Positions 23,770-32,652 of a stretch of 64,000 bases of DNA are shown here, one piece after another (the stretch's first letter is position 1; every line of letters begins with the position of its first letter). The translations under genes and the position numbers were made by a program. Source of the DNA: Flavobacteriaceae bacterium (lineage in GTDB: Bacteria; Bacteroidota; Bacteroidia; Flavobacteriales; Flavobacteriaceae); the NCBI GenBank assembly GCA_029248185.1, contig JAQWJV010000011.1:1-64000 (forward strand). The letters run 5' to 3'. Under the pieces are notes generated by a model. That model was not told where the DNA came from. It searched no databases and saw only the letters and a program-made list of their open reading frames with translations.

Positions 23770-25311
23770 ATGGCTCAACAAACAGATCAATTCAAAAAAG
23801 TAATTTCCCATGCCAAAGAGTATGGATTTGTGTTTCCATCTAGTGAAATTTATGACGGTTTAAGTGCTGTTTATGATTATGCTCAAAATGGATCTGCATT
23901 AAAAAACAATATTAAAGAGTACTGGTGGAAATCCATGGTACAACTTCATGAAAACATTGTAGGGATAGATGCAGCAATTTTTATGCATCCCACAACCTGG
24001 AAAGCTTCAGGACATGTAGATGCCTTTAATGATCCTTTGATTGACAATAAAGTATCCAAAAAGCGATATCGAGCGGATGTGTTGGTAGAAGATTATGTTG
24101 CCAAAATTGAGGCTAAAATGGAGAAAGAAGTTGCTAAAGCTGCCAAACGTTTCGGAGACACTTTTGACGAAGCGCAGTTTAAAGCAACAAATCCAAGAGT
24201 TTTGGGGTATCAAGAAACAGCAAAGACCATTCTAAAACGTTTGGGGCAGTCTCTAGAAAAAGAAGATCTAGACGATGTAAAAGCCTTGATTGAAGAACTT
24301 GAAATTGCTTGTCCGGAATCGGGGTCAAGAGATTGGACCGATGTAAAGCAATTTAATTTAATGTTTGGAACAAAATTAGGTGCGTCAGCGGATTCTGCCA
24401 TAGATTTGTATTTGAGACCAGAAACCGCACAAGGAATTTTTGTGAACTTTTTAAACGTCCAAAAAACAGGACGAATGAAACTTCCTTTCGGAATTGCTCA
24501 AACGGGAAAAGCGTTTCGTAACGAGATTGTTGCACGTCAATTTATCTTCAGAATGCGTGAGTTTGAGCAAATGGAAATGCAGTTTTTCATTCCACCGGGA
24601 ACCCAAAAAGAGTGGTATGAACATTGGAAAGAGACCCGTCTAAATTGGCATCTGAATTTAGGCTTGGGAAAAGAAAACTATCGTTTTCACGACCATGAAA
24701 AATTAGCACATTATGCAGATGCTGCTTCGGATATTGAATTTCGTTTTCCTTTTGGATTTAAGGAATTGGAAGGAATCCATTCCCGAACAGATTTTGATTT
24801 AAGCAGTCATGAAAAGTTTACGGGAAAAAAACTACAATATTTTGACCCTGAACGTAATGAAAATTATGTGCCTTATGTAGTCGAAACTTCAATAGGATTA
24901 GATCGAATGTTTTTAGCAGTTTTTTCAAATGCTTTAACTGAAGAGGTTTTAGAGGATGGATCTACACGTACGGTTTTAAAACTACCTCCAGCACTTGCGC
25001 CAACTAAGGTAGCCGTTTTGCCGTTAGTTAAAAAAGATGGTTTACCAGAACTTGCACGTTCTATTGTAGATGAGCTGAAATGGAGTTTTTCTACCAATTA
25101 TGATGAGAAAGATGCGGTAGGAAGACGCTATCGTAGACAAGACGCTTTAGGAACTCCTTATTGTATTACCGTTGATCATCAAAGTTTGGAAGATCAAACC
25201 GTAACCTTGCGAGAGCGTGACAGTATGAAACAAGTGCGAATTTCTATTGTAGATTTAAAAAAGGAGATAACGGGACATGTTGCCTTAGAAACTTTGCTGC
25301 GTAAACTTTAA
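23770..25311 (+). CDS. glyQS: Glycyl-tRNA synthetase, class II single-chain
   Basis: The 513-residue dimeric enzyme charges tRNA-Gly. The class II motifs are visible: motif 2 region FRNEIVARQFIFRMREFEQMEMQ, substrate site around RPETAQGIFVNF, and motif 3 near ETSIGLDRMFLA. The C-terminal anticodon-binding domain starts at about 415 (PTKVAVLPL). Length and layout match the archaeal/eukaryal-like GRS1 type found in Bacteroidota. Its stop overlaps the convergent barrel gene by 4 bases. Confidence 0.97.
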   Translation: MAQQTDQFKKVISHAKEYGFVFPSSEIYDGLSAVYDYAQNGSALKNNIKEYWWKSMVQLHENIVGIDAAIFMHPTTWKASGHVDAFNDPLIDNKVSKKRYRADVLVEDYVAKIEAKMEKEVAKAAKRFGDTFDEAQFKATNPRVLGYQETAKTILKRLGQSLEKEDLDDVKALIEELEIACPESGSRDWTDVKQFNLMFGTKLGASADSAIDLYLRPETAQGIFVNFLNVQKTGRMKLPFGIAQTGKAFRNEIVARQFIFRMREFEQMEMQFFIPPGTQKEWYEHWKETRLNWHLNLGLGKENYRFHDHEKLAHYADAASDIEFRFPFGFKELEGIHSRTDFDLSSHEKFTGKKLQYFDPERNENYVPYVVETSIGLDRMFLAVFSNALTEEVLEDGSTRTVLKLPPALAPTKVAVLPLVKKDGLPELARSIVDELKWSFSTNYDEKDAVGRRYRRQDALGTPYCITVDHQSLEDQTVTLRERDSMKQVRISIVDLKKEITGHVALETLLRKL

Positions 25312-25871
25312 AAACGTTTTCCGATGGAGAGTCCGATTCTAGGATAAGCATCTATTTCTTGTTCATTAAGAAAACGCCCTGCCCCTGCAAAAATTTCAAA
25401 AGCATAATTACTGCGGTTTACAAATTTATAACCTAAGGTAACTCCAAGCGAGATTCCTATATATTCTTGGGTGTATAAATTTCCATATCTATTTGCGTTA
25501 TAGTCAAAGTCAAAGAAATCGGTTTCTCCCACGTTTAATCCAGAAAAAACTTCGGTGTAAAGCCCTTTATTATCCAATTTATCATGATTCTGAAAATAGA
25601 TACGATAGAAGGGAGCAAGCTCAAATTTTTCATAGCGGTATCCTTCATCGTTGTTAAAATTAACAAAACCATAAATCCCAAAACTAGAGGTTGGATTTAA
25701 ATAATTTTCATAGGTGATACCGATGGCTGGCATGATCAATAATTCAAGCATATTTAATTTCAGCTCGTTTTTTATAGGATCTAGTGGATGTAAGCTGTCT
25801 TGGGCTTTGTACTGAGAAAGTAAAATCCCAGGAATAATAAGCAAGCTTAGTAATACTGTAGAACGTTTCAT
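25308..25871 (-). CDS. Outer-membrane beta-barrel protein, unknown function
   Basis: The 187-residue protein has a signal peptide (LLSLLIIPGILLSQ) and a mature part of alternating strands rich in aromatic residues. GITYENYLNPTSSFGIYGFVNF is characteristic of small flavobacterial barrels of the DUF3575-like type. It ends with a basic-aromatic C-terminus (GLSIGKRF), as usual for barrel assembly. No ligand can be inferred. Confidence 0.75.
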   Translation of the reverse strand: MKRSTVLLSLLIIPGILLSQYKAQDSLHPLDPIKNELKLNMLELLIMPAIGITYENYLNPTSSFGIYGFVNFNNDEGYRYEKFELAPFYRIYFQNHDKLDNKGLYTEVFSGLNVGETDFFDFDYNANRYGNLYTQEYIGISLGVTLGYKFVNRSNYAFEIFAGAGRFLNEQEIDAYPRIGLSIGKRF

Positions 25872-25928
25872 TGGTTTTTTTGTAATTGAAATAGTTCGCT
25901 TTCAAATTTTGTACCACAGTACCTTCTG

Positions 25929-26741
25929 ATGAATAATTTTTATTACCCAGAGGATTTTTTATCTTCGTATAAAAACAATTTGAAGGTACTTTCATATAAT
26001 GTTAACGGAATACGAGCAGCACTCAACAAAGGTTTTGCAGATTGGCTCAAAGCCAGTCAAGCCGATGTAATTTGTATCCAAGAAATCAAAGCTCTTGAGG
26101 AACAGGTTGATACCGAAATCCTAGAAGCTCTAGGCTATCATCATTTTTGGTTTTCTGCTCAAAAAAAAGGCTACAGTGGGGTCGCTATTTTTTCTAAAAT
26201 TAAACCCAACAATGTGACCTATGGAAGTGGTATTGAGCACATGGATTTTGAGGGTCGAATCATTCGCGCTGACTTTGATGAAGTCTCCATCATGAGTTTG
26301 TATTTGCCTTCGGGTACAAACATGGATCGATTGGAATATAAATTCAAATTCATGGATGAATTTCAAGATTATATCAATGAGCTAAAAAAGAATTTTCCTA
26401 ATTTAATTATTTGTGGAGATTATAATATTTGCCATGAAGCAATAGATATTCACGATCCCGTTCGAAATAAAAAGGTATCAGGATTTTTACCCGAGGAACG
26501 CGCCTGGTTAGATGACTTCATGAATTCAGGCTTTATTGATTCTTTTCGTTACCTAAATCCACAACCTCATCAATACAGCTGGTGGAGTTATCGTGCAAAT
26601 GCAAGAAATAACAATAAAGGGTGGCGTATTGATTACGCACTAGTCAGTACCCCTTTGAAAGATAAAATTAAACGATCATTCATTTTAGCCGAAGCAAAAC
26701 ATTCTGATCATTGTCCGGTGGGAGTTGAATTAAATTTATAA
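25929..26741 (+). CDS. xth: Exodeoxyribonuclease III (AP endonuclease)
   Basis: This Mg-dependent exonuclease/AP endonuclease works in base-excision repair. Catalytic features are N in VLSYNVNGIRAA, E in CIQEIKA, Y in LYLPSG, DYNICH, and the final SDHCPVGVE. From the ATG the product has 270 residues, but homologues usually begin at the MKVLSYN position. That corresponds to a TTG at 25980 and 254 residues, so the true start may be this TTG. The stop is followed after 2 bases by the OmpA-like gene, giving a probable operon. Confidence 0.93.
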   Translation: MNNFYYPEDFLSSYKNNLKVLSYNVNGIRAALNKGFADWLKASQADVICIQEIKALEEQVDTEILEALGYHHFWFSAQKKGYSGVAIFSKIKPNNVTYGSGIEHMDFEGRIIRADFDEVSIMSLYLPSGTNMDRLEYKFKFMDEFQDYINELKKNFPNLIICGDYNICHEAIDIHDPVRNKKVSGFLPEERAWLDDFMNSGFIDSFRYLNPQPHQYSWWSYRANARNNNKGWRIDYALVSTPLKDKIKRSFILAEAKHSDHCPVGVELNL

Positions 26742-26743
26742 AC

Positions 26744-27640
26744 ATGAAAAAACGTTCTTTTTTAGTTCTCCTTACTATAGTATTGACAGCTTCAAGTTGT
26801 GTCTCTACTAAAGTATTCAATGATTTAGAGTCACGTTACGCCATTTTAAAAATGGAGCGAAATGCCCTTGAGAAGTCTAAAGATTCAATTCAACAAGCAT
26901 GGAATATTTTGGATGGAAAATGGCAAGAAACAGAGGGCTATCTAAAGCGATCTCGAGATAGTGTTTCGAATGCATTAGAGCAATTGAAAACACTACGCAA
27001 GGAATACGCTTTGCTCGAGCAAAATAGCGATCAAAAAATTCAAGAAAGTATTGGATCCAACAATGCGTTACTCAAAGAAATTGCAATCAAAGAGGCTCAA
27101 TTATTAGCACGCTCAGAACGGGTAGATCAGTTAGAGCAACTGATGTCAGAACAAAAACAAGCCTTACTCGAATTGAAACAACGTCTTACGGATGCTCTTC
27201 TTAACTTTGAAGGAAAGGGATTGACTGTAGAGCAACGAAATGGGAAGGTGTATGTGTCCATGGAAAACAAACTTTTGTTTAAATCCGGGAGTTGGAATGT
27301 AGGCGGTGAGGGACAAAAAGCGTTGAGTCAATTAGGGACAGTTTTAGCAGAAAATCCAGACATTGTTGTTATGATAGAAGGGCATACAGATAATGTTCCC
27401 TTTAGTCCAAAAGAGGCCTTAGAATCCAATTGGGATTTATCCACAAAAAGAGCAACAGCTGTAGTCAATATTTTATTAAAAAATGACTTAATTTTACCCC
27501 AAAACTTAACGGCAGCGGGACGTAGTGAATATGTTCCTGTAGCGCCTAATTCCGATGCAATGGGCCGCGCAGCAAATCGCAGAATTGAAGTAATATTGAG
27601 CCCACAATGGGACGAAATAAATGCTTTACTAAATAACTAA
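26744..27640 (+). CDS. OmpA-family outer-membrane lipoprotein with coiled coil
   Basis: The 298-residue protein has a lipobox ending at C19 (LTASSC), a long Lys/Glu/Gln-rich coiled coil (about 25-160), and an OmpA/MotB peptidoglycan-binding domain (about 170-290). The latter contains IEGHTDNVPF, NWDLSTKRA and GRAANRRIEVIL. It should tether the outer membrane to the cell wall. It follows xth with 2 bases between them. Confidence 0.92.
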   Translation: MKKRSFLVLLTIVLTASSCVSTKVFNDLESRYAILKMERNALEKSKDSIQQAWNILDGKWQETEGYLKRSRDSVSNALEQLKTLRKEYALLEQNSDQKIQESIGSNNALLKEIAIKEAQLLARSERVDQLEQLMSEQKQALLELKQRLTDALLNFEGKGLTVEQRNGKVYVSMENKLLFKSGSWNVGGEGQKALSQLGTVLAENPDIVVMIEGHTDNVPFSPKEALESNWDLSTKRATAVVNILLKNDLILPQNLTAAGRSEYVPVAPNSDAMGRAANRRIEVILSPQWDEINALLNN

Positions 27641-27644
27641 ATTT

Positions 27645-28682
27645 ATGGACTATAATTTTTTACCTGATACTGACATAAAAGTTAGTAAAATTTGCTTGGG
27701 AACAATGACCTGGGGGCGTCAAAACAATGAAGCAGAAGGACATGCCCAAATGGATTATGCCTTGGAACGTGGAGTCAATTTTTTTGATACCGCAGAGTTA
27801 TACCCTGTTCCCCCTCGGCAAGAAGAACAAGGAGATACAGAGCGATTTATAGGAACATGGTTTAAAAAAACAGGAAATCGAGAAAAGATTATTTTGGCTT
27901 CAAAAATTGCAGGTCCTTCTGGGTTTACTCAGCATATCAGGACCGATAAAAGTTTTTCTAAACAAACCATTGATGCTGCAATTGAGGGTAGCTTAAAACG
28001 CCTTCAAACCGATTATATTGATTTATATCAAATTCATTGGCCGGAACGTAACACTAACTATTTTGGAAAACGAGGGTATAGCTATGAAAAAGGAGAAGTT
28101 TGGGAAGAAAATTTTGAAGCTGTTTTAGAGGCATTAAACTCCCATGTTCATGCTGGAAATATTCGACATGTAGGTTTGTCTAATGAAACGCCATGGGGAA
28201 TTATGCGTTTCCTTCAGGCTCAAAGTGAAAATCGCCCCAAAATACGAACAATACAAAACCCCTATTCATTATTGAATAGAACATTTGAAGTTGGAAATGC
28301 AGAGGTGTGCCATCGTGAAAATGTAGGCTTATTGGCTTATTCTCCTCTTGCTTTTGGTGTATTAAGCGGTAAATATCGTGAGGGAAAAAAGCCCGAAAAT
28401 GGACGCATTACTTTATTCCCTAATTACAGTCGATATAGCAATACCCAATGTAATCAAGCTGTAGATAGATATCACGATCTTGCAACTGCAAGTGGAATGA
28501 CACTCACCCAGCTGGCCTTGTCTTTTGTGAATGACCGCCCATTTGTGACCAGTAACATTATTGGTGCAACTACTTTAGAGCAATTGAAAGAGAATATTGA
28601 TACTGCTTCAATTACACTATCGGATGAGGTCTTACATGCAATAGATGAAATTCAAGAGTTAGTTCCAAATCCAGCGCCTTAA
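27645..28682 (+). CDS. Aldo/keto reductase (Tas-like)
   Basis: The 345-residue NADPH-dependent oxidoreductase has a TIM barrel with the full catalytic tetrad D48 (FFDTAELY), Y53, K87 (ASKIAG) and H131 (YQIHWPERNTNYFG). The NTNYFG stretch and length are typical of Tas. The substrate is unknown; family members reduce aldehydes and ketones. It starts 4 bases after the OmpA gene. Confidence 0.93.
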   Translation: MDYNFLPDTDIKVSKICLGTMTWGRQNNEAEGHAQMDYALERGVNFFDTAELYPVPPRQEEQGDTERFIGTWFKKTGNREKIILASKIAGPSGFTQHIRTDKSFSKQTIDAAIEGSLKRLQTDYIDLYQIHWPERNTNYFGKRGYSYEKGEVWEENFEAVLEALNSHVHAGNIRHVGLSNETPWGIMRFLQAQSENRPKIRTIQNPYSLLNRTFEVGNAEVCHRENVGLLAYSPLAFGVLSGKYREGKKPENGRITLFPNYSRYSNTQCNQAVDRYHDLATASGMTLTQLALSFVNDRPFVTSNIIGATTLEQLKENIDTASITLSDEVLHAIDEIQELVPNPAP

Positions 28683-28797
28683 TTTGTATAAAGTATCTTT
28701 AATTTTCTCGAGTTTCTCTAGGGTGTAACAAGAGGTAGAAAAGATCGTCTAATAAGAATAAAAAAGAGTACCAATAAAATAACTAAAAACCAAACCA

Positions 28798-29550
28798 ATG
28801 AAAACAATTAAATTACTTACGCTTGCTTCATTTTTACTCTTGTCTCAGAATATTTTTTCTCAGACTGTAGAAGAAATCATATCAAATTATTTTGAGAATA
28901 TTGGGGGTTATGAAAACTGGGGAAATCTTGAAGGAATTAAAATGGTTGCCAATATGAATCAACAAGGTATGGAAATTCCAATGGAAATTTACCAAATGAA
29001 AGATGGCAAACAAATGACCGTTATCAACTTTCAAGGGAAAGAGATTAAACAAGGAGTTTTTGATGGGGAGCATTTATGGTCTCACAATTTCATGACCATG
29101 GAGGCAGAAGAAAGTGATGCAGAAACAATGGCTAATTTTAAACTAGACATTAATGACTTTCCAGATTCTTTTTATGATTATGCGGCAAAAGGATATACAG
29201 TTGAACTGATGGGAACTGAAGATTATCAGGGAACGGAAACCTTTAAAGTTAAATTAGTGAAGGAGCCTAAAACCAATGAGGGGATTCAAGAAGAAGATAT
29301 TTCTTTTTACTATTTTGACACCGAAAGTTTTGTTCCCATCGCAATGGAAAATGAAATAAAATCCGGCCCTGGAAAAGGAATGGTCTTGGAAATATCTTTT
29401 AGTGACTATGAGGAAGTTGAGGGCCTTTACTTTCCTTTTTCTCTGACTCAGGGAGTAAAAGGGCAGCCTGGACAACCTATTACAATGAGTGAGATTATTT
29501 TGAATCCTTCAGTGGAAGCAAGCAATTTTGCAATTCCCACAAAAGAATAA
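28798..29550 (+). CDS. Exported LolA-like protein
   Basis: The 250-residue product has a signal peptide (LLSQNIFSQ). The mature part is a half-barrel-like pattern of strands, beginning VEEIISNYFENIGGYENW and including FDGEHLWSHN. This layout is common in Bacteroidota outer-membrane lipoprotein-sorting proteins, but the specific family is uncertain. Its stop overlaps the start of the large propeller protein in TAATG, so the pair is translationally coupled. Confidence 0.7.
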   Translation: MKTIKLLTLASFLLLSQNIFSQTVEEIISNYFENIGGYENWGNLEGIKMVANMNQQGMEIPMEIYQMKDGKQMTVINFQGKEIKQGVFDGEHLWSHNFMTMEAEESDAETMANFKLDINDFPDSFYDYAAKGYTVELMGTEDYQGTETFKVKLVKEPKTNEGIQEEDISFYYFDTESFVPIAMENEIKSGPGKGMVLEISFSDYEEVEGLYFPFSLTQGVKGQPGQPITMSEIILNPSVEASNFAIPTKE

Positions 29551-32500
29551 TGATGAGAAACACGAGGCTTTTTAAATTGAGTCTAGCATCTGTTTTTGTA
29601 CTTTTTACCACGTTTATTTTTGCTCAAGGTAAAAAATCGAATGAAGGAAAGTCTCTTTTTGGAGACCTTACTGCTAGACACATAGGACCCGCTTTAATGA
29701 GCGGAAGAATAAATGATCTTGAATTACACCCAACAAATAATAAAATTCTGTATTTGGGTGCTGGCGGAGGTGGTGTTTGGAAATCAAATGATGGAGGGGC
29801 AACGTTCAATCCAATTTTTGATGAGTATATTCAATCCATTGGAACTGTAACAATAGACCCCAACGATCCTGACAACACCATTTACGTGGGAACAGGTGAA
29901 ACGTGGACTCGAAATAGTGTTTCCTATGGAAATGGGCTATATAAATCTACGGATGGGGGTTCAAATTGGAATAAAATTGGGCTTGAAAATTCAGAACGTA
30001 TTGCAAGTATTGTGATAAATCCAACCAATGGTCAGGAAATTTATGTTGCCGCTTTAGGGGCACTGTGGGGAGACAACCAAGAGCGAGGAGTTTTTAAATC
30101 TTTGGACGGAGGTGAAACATGGGATAAAGTACTTTATGTGAATGCAAAAACAGGTTGTGCCGATTTGCTAATGGATCCAAACAACCCTGCGGTTTTATAT
30201 GCGTCAATGTGGGAATTTAGAAGAACTGGATGGTCTTTTGATTCGGGAGGTGAAAATAGCGCCTTATATAAATCGACAGATGCAGGAAAGACTTGGAATA
30301 AAATCCATAATGGATTTCCTCAAGGAAAATTGGGAAGAATGGGCCTTGCCTTAGCGCCAAGTAATCCCAATAAACTTTATACAGTAATTGAAGCTGAAAA
30401 GAAAGAAGATAAAGGTTTGTACGCCAGTTCAGATGGTGGGCAAAATTGGGAACAATTGAATAACGACTTTGAAATAACCGTACGGCCCTTCTATTTTTCC
30501 AGAATAGTAGTAGATCCCAAAGATGAAAATGTGATTGTTAAGGGCGGTCTTACTGGATCGATTTCAAGAGATGGAGGAAAAACGTTTAAAAGTTTGGGAA
30601 ATATGCATAGTGATGTGCACGATATTGTTTTTTCAAACATCCATTCAGACATTATGTATTTTGGAACCGATGGGGGCGTTTATCGAAGTTGGAATGGAGG
30701 AACAACCTGTGAGATTGTAGAAAATTTACCACTTTCACAATTTTATCAAATTAGTTTAGATAATGCAACCCCCTATAATATTTATGGAGGACTTCAAGAC
30801 AATGGTTCCTGGTATGGTCCCTCTTCTTCACCAGGAGGAGTGGAGGCTAGAGATTGGAATTCCATAGGGGTGGGCGATGGTTTTAGAGTTTTAAAACATG
30901 CTACTAAAAACATTATATATTCTGAAATGCAAGGTGCCGAAAATGTTTGGCGCATCGACCCTGATAAACAACTAATTAAAACCATTCAGCCGCTGCCTTC
31001 AGCATCGTATGAAAAATTACGCTTCAATTGGAACGCGCCCATGGCTCTATGTGCTTCCAATCCAGATAGAATCTACATGGGGAGTCAATACCTACATCAG
31101 TCTGATGATATGGGAGAGTCATGGAAAATCATTTCTCCAGATTTGACAACGAATGATCCTTCAAAACAAGATCAAGATAATTCGGGTGGTCTTTCTATCG
31201 ATAACTCAGGAGCCGAAAATCACACGACTATTTTCACAATTGCTCCATCTGAACTTGATGAGGATGTGATTTGGGTAGGGACAGATGATGGGAATGTTCA
31301 GGTAACTCAAAATGGAGGACAAACTTGGACTAATACAGTCGATAATATACCTGGTCTCCCCAAAAACACCTGGTGTTACCATATTGAAACAAGTTCGTTA
31401 GATAAGGCAACTGCCTTCGCAGTTTTTGATGGTCACACGGCAAATGATAAAACTCCATATGCGTATAAGACAACTGATTTTGGAAAGACATGGGTAAATA
31501 TTATGACGGATGAAGTAGAGGGAGTTGCTCGAAATATACAAGTTGATTATGAGAACCCAGATTTACTTTTTTTGGGAACAGAATTAGGGCTTTATATTAC
31601 CTTAAACGGGGGTAAAAAATGGTATAAATTCACCAACAACATGCCTGCTGTAGCAACTCATTTCATTGATTTGCAAAAGCAAACTAATGATTTGGTTTTA
31701 GGTACACATGGACGAGGAGTTATTATTATTGATGATATCTCTCCACTACGTCAAATGAACGAAACCATTCAAAATAAGACGCTTCATTTTTTTGAAAGCA
31801 AACCTGTTATTATAAAAGAAAATCAGAGTTTTTCTGGTAGTTTCGGGAATGAAACTCAATTTATTGGAGCAAATAAATCCAGTCAAGCTCAGATTAAATA
31901 TCATTTAAAAAAGCGCCATACATTCGGAAAGATGACTATGGTAATAGTCAATTCAAAAGGCGATACGCTTTCTGAGTTAACACCTGGAAAATCTAAAGGA
32001 ATAAACATTGTTAACTGGTCTTTCAGACGAAAGCAACCCAAAGTAGCCAAGGGTAAAACATTTTCTTTTGGTGGTTTTACCACTCCAGTATTTCCTGCTG
32101 GAAAGTATACTGCTAAAATCACGAAAGGCAAGCAAACCTTTGAACATCAGTTTGAATTAATTCATGACCCCAAAAGCAATATATCTCATGAAGATCGGAT
32201 GCAAAAAGAGAATGTCATTAATGAGCTCTATGATATGATTGAAGCTTTAGCCTATAGAGTATATGAGCTGGACGCCTATTTGGAGTTTTCAACAACTTCA
32301 AAAAAGAAAAAATTAATAAATCAACTCAATGCGCTAAAGGAAACATTGGTTATAACAACTGGAGATAATTATGTGGGTGCAGCAGAGCCACAGTTGAGAG
32401 AAAAAATGACTAATATTTTTCAACGTATTGAAGAGAATTACGGTGCACCTAGTCCAGATGAAATTCAAAATTTAGAAAGTATAAAAAATAGATATCAAAA

Positions 32501-32591
32501 AGCGGCTGATGAATTGGATAAAATCAAAAGGAGGTATAAGTTAGACCGTTTGGTTCCACTAAAAACATTTGAGGCGTTTTTAAAGTCTTAG
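29550..32591 (+). CDS. Large exported VPS10/sortilin-like BNR propeller protein (copy 1)
   Basis: The 1013-residue protein has a signal peptide (SVFVLFTTFIFAQ), then many Asp-box repeats of the form S-x-D-x-G-x-T-W (for example KSTDGGSNW, KSTDAGKTW, ASSDGGQNW). Residues about 30-720 should form one or two beta-propellers. A C-terminal region (about 740-1013) has an Ig-like and a helical part. Such proteins are annotated as glycosyl hydrolases, but catalysis has generally not been shown for them. It is paralogous to the protein at 55874 and is coupled to the LolA-like gene. Confidence 0.88.
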   Translation: MMRNTRLFKLSLASVFVLFTTFIFAQGKKSNEGKSLFGDLTARHIGPALMSGRINDLELHPTNNKILYLGAGGGGVWKSNDGGATFNPIFDEYIQSIGTVTIDPNDPDNTIYVGTGETWTRNSVSYGNGLYKSTDGGSNWNKIGLENSERIASIVINPTNGQEIYVAALGALWGDNQERGVFKSLDGGETWDKVLYVNAKTGCADLLMDPNNPAVLYASMWEFRRTGWSFDSGGENSALYKSTDAGKTWNKIHNGFPQGKLGRMGLALAPSNPNKLYTVIEAEKKEDKGLYASSDGGQNWEQLNNDFEITVRPFYFSRIVVDPKDENVIVKGGLTGSISRDGGKTFKSLGNMHSDVHDIVFSNIHSDIMYFGTDGGVYRSWNGGTTCEIVENLPLSQFYQISLDNATPYNIYGGLQDNGSWYGPSSSPGGVEARDWNSIGVGDGFRVLKHATKNIIYSEMQGAENVWRIDPDKQLIKTIQPLPSASYEKLRFNWNAPMALCASNPDRIYMGSQYLHQSDDMGESWKIISPDLTTNDPSKQDQDNSGGLSIDNSGAENHTTIFTIAPSELDEDVIWVGTDDGNVQVTQNGGQTWTNTVDNIPGLPKNTWCYHIETSSLDKATAFAVFDGHTANDKTPYAYKTTDFGKTWVNIMTDEVEGVARNIQVDYENPDLLFLGTELGLYITLNGGKKWYKFTNNMPAVATHFIDLQKQTNDLVLGTHGRGVIIIDDISPLRQMNETIQNKTLHFFESKPVIIKENQSFSGSFGNETQFIGANKSSQAQIKYHLKKRHTFGKMTMVIVNSKGDTLSELTPGKSKGINIVNWSFRRKQPKVAKGKTFSFGGFTTPVFPAGKYTAKITKGKQTFEHQFELIHDPKSNISHEDRMQKENVINELYDMIEALAYRVYELDAYLEFSTTSKKKKLINQLNALKETLVITTGDNYVGAAEPQLREKMTNIFQRIEENYGAPSPDEIQNLESIKNRYQKAADELDKIKRRYKLDRLVPLKTFEAFLKS

Positions 32592-32599
32592 AAAATCAA

Positions 32600-32630
32600 A
32601 GGCGCTCCTCACCCCAAAGAGCGTTTTTTT
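32600..32630. terminator. Weak hairpin terminator
   Basis: CGCTC and GAGCG form a short stem with a loop of about 11 bases, followed by a T-run on the plus strand. It lies between the converging propeller and ABC genes. Confidence 0.5.
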
Positions 32631-32652
32631 AAACTTTCACAAGGATAAAGTT

